Of a stretch of 5,478 nucleotides of DNA, positions 1 to 5,478 are shown one piece after another. Made by a program: the position numbers and the translations under genes. Each line of letters opens with the position of its first letter. Positions within the stretch are counted from its first letter, which is position 1. A model generated the notes under the pieces. That model saw only the letters and a program-made list of their open reading frames with translations. It was not told the DNA's origin and did not search any database. Source of the DNA: JBDLSY01 sp043777895 (GTDB lineage Bacteria > Pseudomonadota > Gammaproteobacteria > Burkholderiales > Burkholderiaceae_C); contig JAYWHD010000167.1 of assembly GCA_043777895.1 (NCBI GenBank), forward strand, positions 1 to 5,478, read 5' to 3'.

Positions 1-669
1 TACCAATGGCCATTGTATGCTGCACCACTACCTGCTACAACACTAAAACGCAACGAATTAACGCCCATAGAAGGCAATATTCACCGTATTTTACAAGGCA
101 AAGAACTCGCTTATCTAGACAATCCAATTGATGCATTTTTAGCACAAATACAAGGCTCAGTACGGTTAAAACTACAAGATGGTTCAATAATTAGACTAGG
201 ATTTGCTGCAAAAAATAATCAGCCTTACCAGTCTATTGCCAATACTTTAATTGCACAAGGTGTATTTAAAGCCCATCAAGCCAGTATGGAACGTATCAAA
301 GACTGGGCTAAAAATCAGCCTGATAAAACAGTACAGAGCGTATTAAATAGCAATCCCAGTTTTGTATTTTTTAAAGTCGTCAATATTCCGCATCAGTACG
401 GAGCAATAGGTGCGTTGGGTGTTTCATTAACCCCTATGCGAAGTATTGCGGTTGATACGGCTTATATTCCGTTAGGGTCGCTTGTGTGGGTGGAGACTGA
501 AACAATACAAGGGACTTTATCACAACTGATGTTGGCACAAGACACTGGCAGTGCAATTAAAGGGCCATCAAGAATTGATATTTACACGGGAACAGGTGAA
601 GCAGCTGGACAGTTAGCCAGTGGGCAAAAAAGTACTGCTAAAGTATGGTTGTTAAGTCCTAAACCTTAA
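1..669 (+). CDS. mltA: Membrane-bound lytic murein transglycosylase A, 3' part (5' end outside window)
   Basis: MltA cleaves the MurNAc-GlcNAc bond of peptidoglycan non-hydrolytically, leaving 1,6-anhydro-MurNAc. The family is normally an outer-membrane lipoprotein of about 350-430 residues facing the periplasm. Only 222 codons are present. The frame is open to base 1, and the first residues (YQWPLYAAP) match the stretch that in MltA follows the GYYEP motif, so the lipoprotein signal and the first part of the domain lie upstream. A TTG at base 13 is not a credible start. The C-terminal 3D (three-aspartate) domain is complete: AVDTAYIPLGS with Asp at 454-456, AQDTG with Asp at 541-543, and RIDIY with Asp at 577-579, followed by GTGEAAGQLASG and a closing KVWLL strand. 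The family's catalytic acid is one of these conserved aspartates (established knowledge). The stop is TAA at 667-669, with no clear terminator after it. Confidence 0.93.
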   Translation, partial: YQWPLYAAPLPATTLKRNELTPIEGNIHRILQGKELAYLDNPIDAFLAQIQGSVRLKLQDGSIIRLGFAAKNNQPYQSIANTLIAQGVFKAHQASMERIKDWAKNQPDKTVQSVLNSNPSFVFFKVVNIPHQYGAIGALGVSLTPMRSIAVDTAYIPLGSLVWVETETIQGTLSQLMLAQDTGSAIKGPSRIDIYTGTGEAAGQLASGQKSTAKVWLLSPKP

Positions 670-713
670 ACCTTATATTTTTAATATGTACTTTTTTAAT
701 TTATTTTTTTAAT

Positions 714-741
714 TTATACTTTTTAACTTATACTTTTTAAC
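714..741. repeat. Two perfect tandem copies of a 14-bp AT-rich unit before ppx
   Basis: TTATACTTTTTAAC occurs at 714-727 and again at 728-741, directly abutting. A degenerate, T-rich version precedes it at about 683-713. The array ends 12 bp before the ppx start codon, so it would lie in the 5' leader or core promoter. It resembles the 13-bp repeats found before icd. The copies are read directly; a regulatory role is not shown. Confidence 0.8.
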
Positions 742-753
742 ATAGAGATAGTT

Positions 754-2328
754 ATGACACTTAATACAGGTACACGTTTAGCTGCTTTAGATTTAGGGTC
801 TAATAGTTTTCGTCTTGAAATTGGTTCTTATGACAATGGAACTATTTATAAGCAAGAGTATTACAAGGAAGCTGTCCACCAAGGTGCGGGTTTAGACGAA
901 AATAATTTATTAAGTGATGCTGCAATGCAACGCGGCTGGGATTGTTTGGCACGGTTTGCCGAACGTTTAGCAGGCTTTAAACACGCTCAAGTACGCGCAG
1001 TCGCCACACAAACTTTGCGTGAAGCCAGCAACAGTGAAGTATTTTTAAGCCGTGCGCAAGTTATATTAGGCTTTCCGATTGATGTGGTATCAGGCTATGA
1101 AGAAGCACGGCTGATTTATCAAGGTGTGGCACATAACTTACCGCAATCAGATGAAAAGCGTTTAGTGATTGACATTGGCGGGCGTTCAACCGAGTTCATT
1201 TTAGGTGAAAGCTTTAATGCTAAAGTCATGCAATCTTACCATCTAGGTAGTTCTGCATGGAGTCAGCGTTATTTTGCTGATGGTCAATTAACAGAAGCAA
1301 ATTTTCAAAAAGCCCGCGTAGCAGCTATGGCTATTTTAGACGAAACAACCAGTCTATTCAGCCGTTTACATTGGGATATTGCTTATGGCTCATCAGGTAC
1401 AGTAGGGGCAGTGGCCAGTATTTTAAACTTTGAGCAATTTGACCAAGACACTATTGACCGCTTAAAACTAAATATTACTGATATCGGCGATGGCATTATT
1501 ACACGGCTTGGTCTACTCAAATTACAGTCGGCACTATTAAAATTTAAACACGTTGAGCATATTAAGTTTGAGGGTTTAAAGGACGATAGACGGTTAGTCA
1601 TTGCAGGTGGCTTAGTTATTTTATTGGCTATATTTGACTTGCTTGATATTGAATATATGGTGGCAGCACAAGGTGCTTTACGGCACGGTGCTTTATATGA
1701 TTTGGTTGACCGTAGTGAGTTAAGCCGTGATATACGCTTGGCAACTGTTAATCGTTTAGCGATTAATTATCAAGTAGATACCCTACATGCCAGTAGAGTC
1801 AGCTATGTTGCCCAACATTTGTTTAAACCAGCAACAAATTATTTAGAGAAGCAAGCCGTTGATACGACACGATTAATAAAAAAACTGGTATGGGCGGCTC
1901 AATTACACGAAATCGGCTGTTTGGTTTCACATGATAATTACCACAAGCATGGTGCTTACATTTTAGACCACGTAGATGCTCCAGGATTTGCCATTCATGA
2001 ACTTCACCGATTAAGCCTTTTAGTATTGGGACACAGAGGAAAGCTTAAAAAAATAGCCTTAGATTTGGAACGGCCTACGTTTTTAATGCAATTAATGTGT
2101 TTGCGTTTAGCCGTTATTTTGTGCCATGCTAGAACGGATATATTGACTAATACATTAATGGATATTGTATTAATAGTAGAATCCCAAGACCATCAAAAAC
2201 TATGTTTTAAACTGTTGTATCCCACACAGTGGAATCAAACCTTGCCACAAACTATTTTTTTATTAGAGCAAGAAAGTGAAGCATGGGCAAAAACGGTTCA
2301 CCCACTTTATTTGGAAGCCGTTATTTAG
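754..2328 (+). CDS. ppx: Exopolyphosphatase / pppGpp phosphohydrolase family protein (Ppx/GppA)
   Basis: Ppx/GppA enzymes remove terminal phosphates from polyphosphate and/or convert pppGpp to ppGpp in the cytoplasm. The 524 residues fit the family length (about 495-515), with an ASKHA-fold phosphatase part (about 1-315) and an HD-like helical C-terminal part (about 325-510). Visible motifs are the first phosphate loop DLGSNSFRLEI (13-23), AVATQTLREA (82-91), SGYEEARLIYQGV (113-125, where E116 or E117 aligns with the catalytic Glu), the second phosphate loop DIGGRSTEF (140-148), LGSSAWSQRYF, YGSSGTVGA (211-219), AGGL (284-287) and AAQGALRHGALYDL (304-317). The C-terminal half has AAQLHEIG (381-388), HDNYHKHGAYIL (393-404) and GHRGK. 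The second loop has Arg144 where E. coli Ppx has Gly. The ATG start follows a weak AGAGA at 744-748. Ppx versus GppA cannot be separated from sequence alone, and no ppk is adjacent. Confidence 0.93.
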   Translation: MTLNTGTRLAALDLGSNSFRLEIGSYDNGTIYKQEYYKEAVHQGAGLDENNLLSDAAMQRGWDCLARFAERLAGFKHAQVRAVATQTLREASNSEVFLSRAQVILGFPIDVVSGYEEARLIYQGVAHNLPQSDEKRLVIDIGGRSTEFILGESFNAKVMQSYHLGSSAWSQRYFADGQLTEANFQKARVAAMAILDETTSLFSRLHWDIAYGSSGTVGAVASILNFEQFDQDTIDRLKLNITDIGDGIITRLGLLKLQSALLKFKHVEHIKFEGLKDDRRLVIAGGLVILLAIFDLLDIEYMVAAQGALRHGALYDLVDRSELSRDIRLATVNRLAINYQVDTLHASRVSYVAQHLFKPATNYLEKQAVDTTRLIKKLVWAAQLHEIGCLVSHDNYHKHGAYILDHVDAPGFAIHELHRLSLLVLGHRGKLKKIALDLERPTFLMQLMCLRLAVILCHARTDILTNTLMDIVLIVESQDHQKLCFKLLYPTQWNQTLPQTIFLLEQESEAWAKTVHPLYLEAVI

Positions 2329-2383
2329 CTTACTTAAAACAATTCAGTTAAAATTACTGGTGTCATTATTTAAATATACATAC

Positions 2384-2400
2384 ATTAGTACTTTACTAAT
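2384..2400. repeat. Perfect 7-bp inverted repeat upstream of the small basic gene
   Basis: ATTAGTA (2384-2390) and TACTAAT (2394-2400) are perfect reverse complements around a 3-base CTT spacer, 47 bp before the ATG at 2448. A T5 run follows at 2402-2406. The stem is too AT-rich and short for a convincing terminator of ppx. It could equally be an operator-like palindrome for a dimeric regulator, or background in AT-rich DNA. Confidence 0.55.
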
Positions 2401-2436
2401 ATTTTTAATACTTTATTGATGCTTTATTTTATAACC

Positions 2437-2443
2437 AAGAGGA
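2437..2443 (+). promoter_or_regulatory. Shine-Dalgarno sequence for the small basic protein
   Basis: AAGAGGA lies 4 bases before the ATG at 2448 and is the best ribosome binding site in the window. It supports both the start choice and the reality of this small gene, on this strand rather than on the overlapping antisense frame. Confidence 0.75.
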
Positions 2444-2447
2444 TTTT

Positions 2448-2810
2448 ATGACGACCGCCGTTAAAACAAAAAATACTACCCGTAAACTGATACAGGCTTC
2501 TACAGAAAAGTTACCTAATGCAAAAAAAGTTAAGCCAGTGCCTGAAAAAATAACCACCGTAGCGATAACAACAAGCACGGCTGTGCCAGTAAAAACTAAA
2601 GCCCCTAAAAAAATAAAATTGGTACGGGATAGCTTTACGATACCTACATCAGAACGTGTAGTATTAAATACTTTAAAACAACGTGCCTTAGAATTACAAA
2701 CACCTGTCAAAAAAAGTGACTTAATACGTGCAGGTATTCAAGTATTAGCGACTATGGACAATACTGCTTTTATTGCTAGTTTAAAATCATTGCCTTCTCG
2801 TAAAATTTAA
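2448..2810 (+). CDS. Small Lys-rich protein with ribbon-helix-helix-like C-terminal half
   Basis: The protein has 120 residues and no assigned function. Residues 1-60 are low complexity, rich in Lys, Thr, Ala, Val and Pro (13 Lys and 2 Arg against 2 Glu), and probably disordered and strongly basic, like histone H1-type tails. Residues 61-105 look structured: a short strand DSFTIP (61-66), a helix from SERVVLNTLKQRALEL (68-83), a turn TPVKKS and a second helix DLIRAGIQVLATM (91-103). That strand-helix-helix order, with a KKS helix cap and an IRAGI core, is typical of ribbon-helix-helix DNA-binding proteins, which work as dimers. From memory, similar conserved hypothetical proteins (KLVRDSF...P, then KKSELLRAG) occur in Betaproteobacteria. 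A good Shine-Dalgarno at 2437-2443 supports the start. It sits 119 bp after ppx and 105 bp before icd. Nucleoid-associated or regulatory function is inference only. Confidence 0.82.
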   Translation: MTTAVKTKNTTRKLIQASTEKLPNAKKVKPVPEKITTVAITTSTAVPVKTKAPKKIKLVRDSFTIPTSERVVLNTLKQRALELQTPVKKSDLIRAGIQVLATMDNTAFIASLKSLPSRKI

Positions 2811-2853
2811 CATAATTACTCATTAAATAATATGATGATGTCTTTGTATTAAC

Positions 2854-2905
2854 TTAATACTTTGATTTAATACTTTGATTTAATATTTTAACTTAACACT
2901 TTAAC
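2854..2905. repeat. Four tandem copies of a 13-bp AT-rich unit before icd
   Basis: Units read TTAATACTTTGAT (2854-2866), the same again (2867-2879), TTAATATTTTAAC (2880-2892) and TTAACACTTTAAC (2893-2905). The first two are identical and the last two diverged. The array ends 10 bp before the icd ATG and occupies the place where a Shine-Dalgarno and core promoter would be expected. It is close in sequence to the 14-bp units before ppx. Confidence 0.85.
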
Positions 2906-2915
2906 TACTTTTACT

Positions 2916-4169
2916 ATGTACCAACACGTTAATATTCCTGCAGGCGGAGCAAAAATTAGCTTTGATAGCAACCATCAATTGATAGTACCAAATAATCCAA
3001 TTATCCCCTTTATTGAAGGGGATGGAACAGGTCTAGATATTACCCCTGTTATGATTAAAGTTGTTGATGCCGCTGTTGCTAAAGCATACGAAGGTGCTAG
3101 AAAAATTCACTGGATGGAAATTTATGCGGGAGAAAAATCAACCCGTGTTTATGGCTCTGATATATGGTTGCCTAAAGAAACTTTGGATATCGTTAAAGAC
3201 TACGTTGTTTCTATTAAAGGCCCGCTGACTACCCCTGTAGGTGGGGGTATTCGAAGTTTAAATGTCGCTTTACGACAAGAGTTAGATTTATATGTGTGTC
3301 TACGTCCCGTACAATACTTTAAAGGGGTACCGTCACCCGTTAAGCAGCCTGAAAAAATCAATATGGTTATTTTTCGTGAAAATAGCGAAGATATTTATGC
3401 GGGGATTGAATACGCTGAAGGTTCACCTGAAGTTAAAAAGCTTATTAAGTTTTTAAATGAAGAAATGGGTGTTACAAAAATCCGCTTTCCTGATAGTTCT
3501 GGGATTGGTATTAAACCTGTATCACGTGAAGGAACAGAGCGATTAATACGTAAAGCGATTCAATACACGGTGGATAACGATAAAAAAAGTTGCACGATTG
3601 TGCATAAAGGCAATATTATGAAATACACCGAAGGTGGTTTTCGTGATTGGTCTTATGCACTGGCACAAAAAGAATTTGGTGCTGAACTGATTGATGGTGG
3701 CCCGTGGTGTAAATTCACTAACCCTAAAACAGGGCGTGAAATTATCATTAAAGATGTCATTGCCGATGCGTTTTTACAACAAATTTTGCTGCGTCCAGCC
3801 GAATACGATGTGATTGCAACTTTAAACTTAAACGGTGATTACATTAGTGATGCGCTAGCTGCCCAAGTCGGCGGGATTGGGATTGCACCTGGGGCTAATT
3901 TATCAGACAGTATCGCTATGTTTGAAGCGACTCACGGTACAGCCCCTAAATATGCAGGAAAAGATTACGTCAATCCAGGCTCACAAATTTTATCTGCCGA
4001 AATGATGTTACGCTATATGGGCTGGAAAGAAGCGGCTGACCTGATTATTAGTAGTATGGAAAAGTCAGTTTTAAGCAAAAAAGTAACGTATGATTTTTCA
4101 CGCTTAATGGATGGTGCGACACAAGTCACTTGCTCTGGCTTTGGTGATGTAATGATTAGCCATATGTAA
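2916..4169 (+). CDS. icd: NADP-dependent isocitrate dehydrogenase
   Basis: This cytoplasmic homodimeric TCA-cycle enzyme oxidatively decarboxylates isocitrate to 2-oxoglutarate, producing NADPH. The 417 residues match the E. coli type (416) almost without gaps, shifted by one. Isocitrate/metal residues are in place: Ser114 in GGGIRSLN, Arg120, Arg130, Arg154, Tyr161, Lys231, Asp284, Asp308 and Asp312. NADP-preferring residues are also kept: Lys345-Tyr346 in HGTAPKYAG, and Tyr392 and Arg396 in TYDFSRLMDGA. Ser114 equals E. coli Ser113, the AceK phosphorylation site, so control at the glyoxylate branch point is chemically possible, but no aceK is visible here. The start MYQHVNIPAGG lines up with betaproteobacterial homologues, yet no Shine-Dalgarno precedes it, only the 13-bp repeats. 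It converges with serB across a 232-bp gap. Confidence 0.98.
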   Translation: MYQHVNIPAGGAKISFDSNHQLIVPNNPIIPFIEGDGTGLDITPVMIKVVDAAVAKAYEGARKIHWMEIYAGEKSTRVYGSDIWLPKETLDIVKDYVVSIKGPLTTPVGGGIRSLNVALRQELDLYVCLRPVQYFKGVPSPVKQPEKINMVIFRENSEDIYAGIEYAEGSPEVKKLIKFLNEEMGVTKIRFPDSSGIGIKPVSREGTERLIRKAIQYTVDNDKKSCTIVHKGNIMKYTEGGFRDWSYALAQKEFGAELIDGGPWCKFTNPKTGREIIIKDVIADAFLQQILLRPAEYDVIATLNLNGDYISDALAAQVGGIGIAPGANLSDSIAMFEATHGTAPKYAGKDYVNPGSQILSAEMMLRYMGWKEAADLIISSMEKSVLSKKVTYDFSRLMDGATQVTCSGFGDVMISHM

Positions 4170-4194
4170 AACATACTGTTGTTAAATAATTATC

Positions 4195-4284
4195 AGAATC
4201 AAGATTTTTAAGCTTAAAAGATAAAATAGGATTTTAAAAATCTTTAAAATCCCTAAATCCTTAAATTCTGAAAATCTTGATTCT
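4195..4284. repeat. 90-bp nested palindromic element between icd and serB
   Basis: Perfect 14-bp outer arms, AGAATCAAGATTTT (4195-4208) and AAAATCTTGATTCT (4271-4284), enclose a perfect 14-bp palindrome TTTTAAGCTTAAAA (4206-4219, overlapping the left arm) and a central 10-bp hairpin (4229-4252). The right half is built from iterated 8-9 bp units: AAAATCTTT, AAAATCCCT, AAATCCTT, AAATTCTG, AAAATCTTG, then ATTCT (4237-4284). From memory, AATCCTG-type iterated palindromes ending in GATTC occur as intergenic repeats in many unrelated bacteria, and this may be a diverged copy. No coding capacity and no target-site duplication were found. Its place between convergent genes suits a bidirectional transcription end or a miniature mobile repeat. 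Confidence 0.75.
4229..4252. terminator. Possible bidirectional terminator hairpin, icd/serB
   Basis: GGATTTTAAA (4229-4238) and TTTAAAATCC (4243-4252) pair perfectly around a 4-base loop. Read on the - strand, the stem is followed by a T-rich tract (complement of 4216-4228), as expected for the end of serB transcripts. On the + strand the T-run is poor. The stem has only two G-C pairs, so it is weak. It lies 149 bp past the serB stop and 59 bp past the icd stop. Confidence 0.4.
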
Positions 4285-4347
4285 AATTTTAAGTTTTAAA
4301 GCTTAATAAATATACTACATACATTTTTAACGGTTTTGAAGGAAGTT

Positions 4348-4393
4348 TAATCATCTTAATAAATAATCAGTTTAAAAGTAATCATCTTAATAA
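4348..4393. repeat. 15-bp direct repeat near the serB 3' end
   Basis: TAATCATCTTAATAA occurs identically at 4348-4362 and 4379-4393, 31 bp apart, with further partial similarity after each copy (TAATCA follows the first, TCA the second). The second copy ends 8 bp from the serB stop codon. It looks like a local duplication in non-coding DNA; no function is evident. Confidence 0.7.
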
Positions 4394-4401
4394 TCACTAA
4401 C

Positions 4402-5268
4402 CTAGCTTAACCATAAATCCAAAGTATCTAAACCGCCATAGTTAATTACTGCCATAGCTTTGGCTTGAATCGCAGGTTTAGCGTGGTAGGCAACTGATAA
4501 ACCCGCGATAGCCATCATTGCTAAATCATTACTACCATCGCCTACAGCAATAGCCCGTGTTGCTTTAACACCGATTTGTTCGCACAACGACTGTACTTTA
4601 TGACGCTTAACTTCGGCATTTACAATGGGTTCTTGCAATGTGCCGTCTAATATAGTGCCATTGTGGTTTAAAGTATTACTATATGCGTATGTTAAACCTA
4701 AGCGGGCTTGCATAGCATCAGTGAAAAAAGTAAAACCACCACTGACTAATAAGGTTTTTAATGCGTGTTGATGTGCCGTTTTAACCAACACCTCCGCACC
4801 AAGGTTAAGTTGCAAACGTTCATCCAACACGGCTTGTAAAGCCGTTAAAGGCAAGCCTCTTAGCAAGGCAACACGCCTACGCAAACTTTCATTAAAATCA
4901 GTTATTTCACCCCGCATAGTGGCCTCAGTGATTGTAGCAACCTCATTTTTTTTGCCGCAATAGTCAGCAATTTCGTCAATACACTCAATATTAATTAAAG
5001 TACTGTCCATATCCATAGCTAACACTGAAAAATCTCGCCATGATACATCAGGACTTAACTGTACTACATCGTGTTGGGCGTGTTGAGCGGCTTGTATTAA
5101 CGCTGTATTAGCAGGTGTTTCCCAGACTGCATGGCGAGCAGCCGTACGAATTGGCTTACCTAATCTCTCAATAAACAGTTGATAAAGTGTATTATCTAAT
5201 GTTGCTTGTAAGCCAGATGTTAAATGAGTATGTGTATGTATATGTGTATGTATATTCATTGCGAACAT
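4402..5268 (-). CDS. serB: Phosphoserine phosphatase
   Basis: SerB hydrolyses O-phospho-L-serine to serine, the last step of the phosphorylated serine pathway, in the cytoplasm. The 288 residues carry all HAD-superfamily signatures. Motif I is DMDST (86-90), with nucleophile Asp86 and acid/base Asp88. The cap region follows with IECIDEIADYCGKK (94-107) and TMRGEITDFNESLRRRV (117-133). Motif II is Ser176 in VSGGFTFFTD, the motif III lysine lies in VKRHK (220-224), and motif IV is GDGSNDLAMM (243-252), followed by AYHAKP (260-265). The N-terminal 80 residues are poorly conserved in the family. The extreme N-terminus is unusual, with NIHTHIHTHTH (5-15) coded by a microsatellite. The start is either the ATG at 5266-5268 or the in-frame ATG at 5257-5259 (Met4); neither has a clear Shine-Dalgarno, and the next Met is residue 85, inside motif I. 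The stop is TAG. Confidence 0.96.
   Translation of the reverse strand: MFAMNIHTHIHTHTHLTSGLQATLDNTLYQLFIERLGKPIRTAARHAVWETPANTALIQAAQHAQHDVVQLSPDVSWRDFSVLAMDMDSTLINIECIDEIADYCGKKNEVATITEATMRGEITDFNESLRRRVALLRGLPLTALQAVLDERLQLNLGAEVLVKTAHQHALKTLLVSGGFTFFTDAMQARLGLTYAYSNTLNHNGTILDGTLQEPIVNAEVKRHKVQSLCEQIGVKATRAIAVGDGSNDLAMMAIAGLSVAYHAKPAIQAKAMAVINYGGLDTLDLWLS
5228..5255. repeat. Alternating purine-pyrimidine microsatellite in the serB 5' end
   Basis: All 28 bases alternate purine and pyrimidine. Within it, TATGTGTATGTA is tandemly duplicated at 5229-5240 and 5241-5252. On the coding strand the 12-bp unit encodes IHTH, so gain or loss of one unit keeps the serB frame. The tract starts 13 bases into the gene if Met1 is the start. 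Confidence 0.8.
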
Positions 5269-5324
5269 TTTATTGTGAGTAAGGTAAGTATTTTATTTAA
5301 ACAGTACCAAAAAATATTAAAAAG

Positions 5325-5355
5325 ATATAGAAAATATAGAAAATATAGAAAATAG
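5325..5355. repeat. Three tandem copies of a 9-bp unit (ATATAGAAA)
   Basis: ATATAGAAA repeats exactly at 5325-5333, 5334-5342 and 5343-5351, with a trailing partial ATAG. It lies 57 bp or more before the serB start, in a place where unit-number change could alter promoter spacing. The repeat is seen directly; the effect is speculation. Confidence 0.85.
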
Positions 5356-5450
5356 GGGTAATGTTCAAGTAGCACTGATGAAATTGCTTTGATACTTAAG
5401 AAGTAGCCAGTACAACCATCAAAATAAGCTATTAATATAAATGTTGTATA

Positions 5451-5470
5451 GGTTAAAGTTTGACTTTACC
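5451..5470. repeat. Imperfect inverted repeat at the window edge
   Basis: GGTTAAAGT (5451-5459) and ACTTTACC (5463-5470) pair over 8 bp with one bulged T and a TTG spacer. It lies about 180 bp upstream of serB and possibly in front of a gene beyond the window. It could be an operator or a terminator stem, but no T-run follows on the + strand. Confidence 0.45.
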
Positions 5471-5478
5471 TTATATTA

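Larger units (their letters stand above)
5269..5478. other. Non-coding AT-rich region upstream of serB
   Basis: These 210 bases carry no supported gene on either strand. They should include the serB promoter, but no -35/-10 pair stands out from the AT-rich background and no Shine-Dalgarno lies before the serB start. The region holds a 9-bp tandem repeat (5325-5355) and an imperfect inverted repeat at 5451-5470. A TTGACT at 5460-5465 could be a + strand -35 box, but a -10 at normal spacing would fall past the window end. Confidence 0.6.

Noticed and set aside
13..15. TTG as the start of the first gene
   Set aside because: The frame stays open to base 1, and the residues before it continue the MltA match, so the real start is upstream of the window.
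670..753. Intrinsic terminator after mltA
   Set aside because: The gap is T-rich, but I found no stable stem before a T-run; the T-runs belong to the tandem repeat.
1383..1601. 72-codon open frame on the - strand inside ppx
   Set aside because: It is a shadow of the well-supported ppx frame, resembles no family I know, and has no independent support.
2429..2710. 93-codon open frame on the - strand with hydrophobic stretches
   Set aside because: It overlaps the small basic gene almost completely. Its hydrophobic composition is the expected complement of Lys/Thr/Ala codons. The + strand frame has a strong Shine-Dalgarno and a recognisable C-terminal pattern.
4195..4284. Insertion sequence remnant or CRISPR array
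   Set aside because: There is no transposase-like coding and no target-site duplication. The iterated units are 8-9 bp without unique spacers, so a CRISPR reading does not fit.
5228..5255. On/off phase variation of serB through the microsatellite
   Set aside because: The repeat unit is 12 bp and keeps the reading frame, so slippage by whole units would not switch the gene off.
1..5478. A new defence, toxin-antitoxin or mobile system
   Set aside because: Four of the five genes are recognisable housekeeping genes with intact or edge-cut family motifs, and the fifth stands alone without a toxin-like partner.

Overview
The window looks like an ordinary chromosomal segment of a low-GC betaproteobacterium. 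By eye GC is well below half, with TTA- and AAA-rich codon use throughout. The isocitrate dehydrogenase, phosphoserine phosphatase and Ppx/GppA proteins read, from memory, closest to Burkholderiales/Neisseriales-type sequences. Genus cannot be fixed from the sequence. I saw no integrase, transposase, phage gene, CRISPR array, tRNA or rRNA, and base composition is even across the genes.

Layout: (1) 1-669, the 3' part of a membrane-bound lytic transglycosylase A gene (mltA, + strand), cut by the window edge. (2) 754-2328, an exopolyphosphatase/pppGpp phosphohydrolase family gene (ppx/gppA, +). (3) 2448-2810, a small basic protein with a Lys-rich tail and a ribbon-helix-helix-like C-terminal half (+). 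(4) 2916-4169, NADP-dependent isocitrate dehydrogenase (icd, +). (5) 4170-4401, a 232-bp gap between convergent genes that holds a roughly 90-bp nested palindrome built from short iterated units, then a 15-bp direct repeat. (6) 4402-5268, phosphoserine phosphatase (serB, - strand). (7) 5269-5478, a non-coding AT-rich stretch upstream of serB with a 9-bp tandem repeat and an imperfect inverted repeat at the window edge.

The genes do not form an obvious pathway: cell-wall turnover, polyphosphate/(p)ppGpp metabolism, the TCA cycle and serine synthesis. Gaps of 84, 119 and 105 bp separate the four + strand genes, so co-transcription is possible but not shown. No gap gives a convincing -35/-10 pair, because the AT-rich background produces many spurious -10-like hexamers, so no promoters are annotated.

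The most notable signals are not in the core genes. They are the small DNA-binding-like protein, the palindromic repeat element between icd and serB, a recurring TTAATACTTT-type motif in all three + strand intergenic gaps (tandem 13-14 bp units before ppx and icd), and an in-frame 12-bp microsatellite that gives SerB a His-Thr N-terminus. I do not see a new multi-gene system here.
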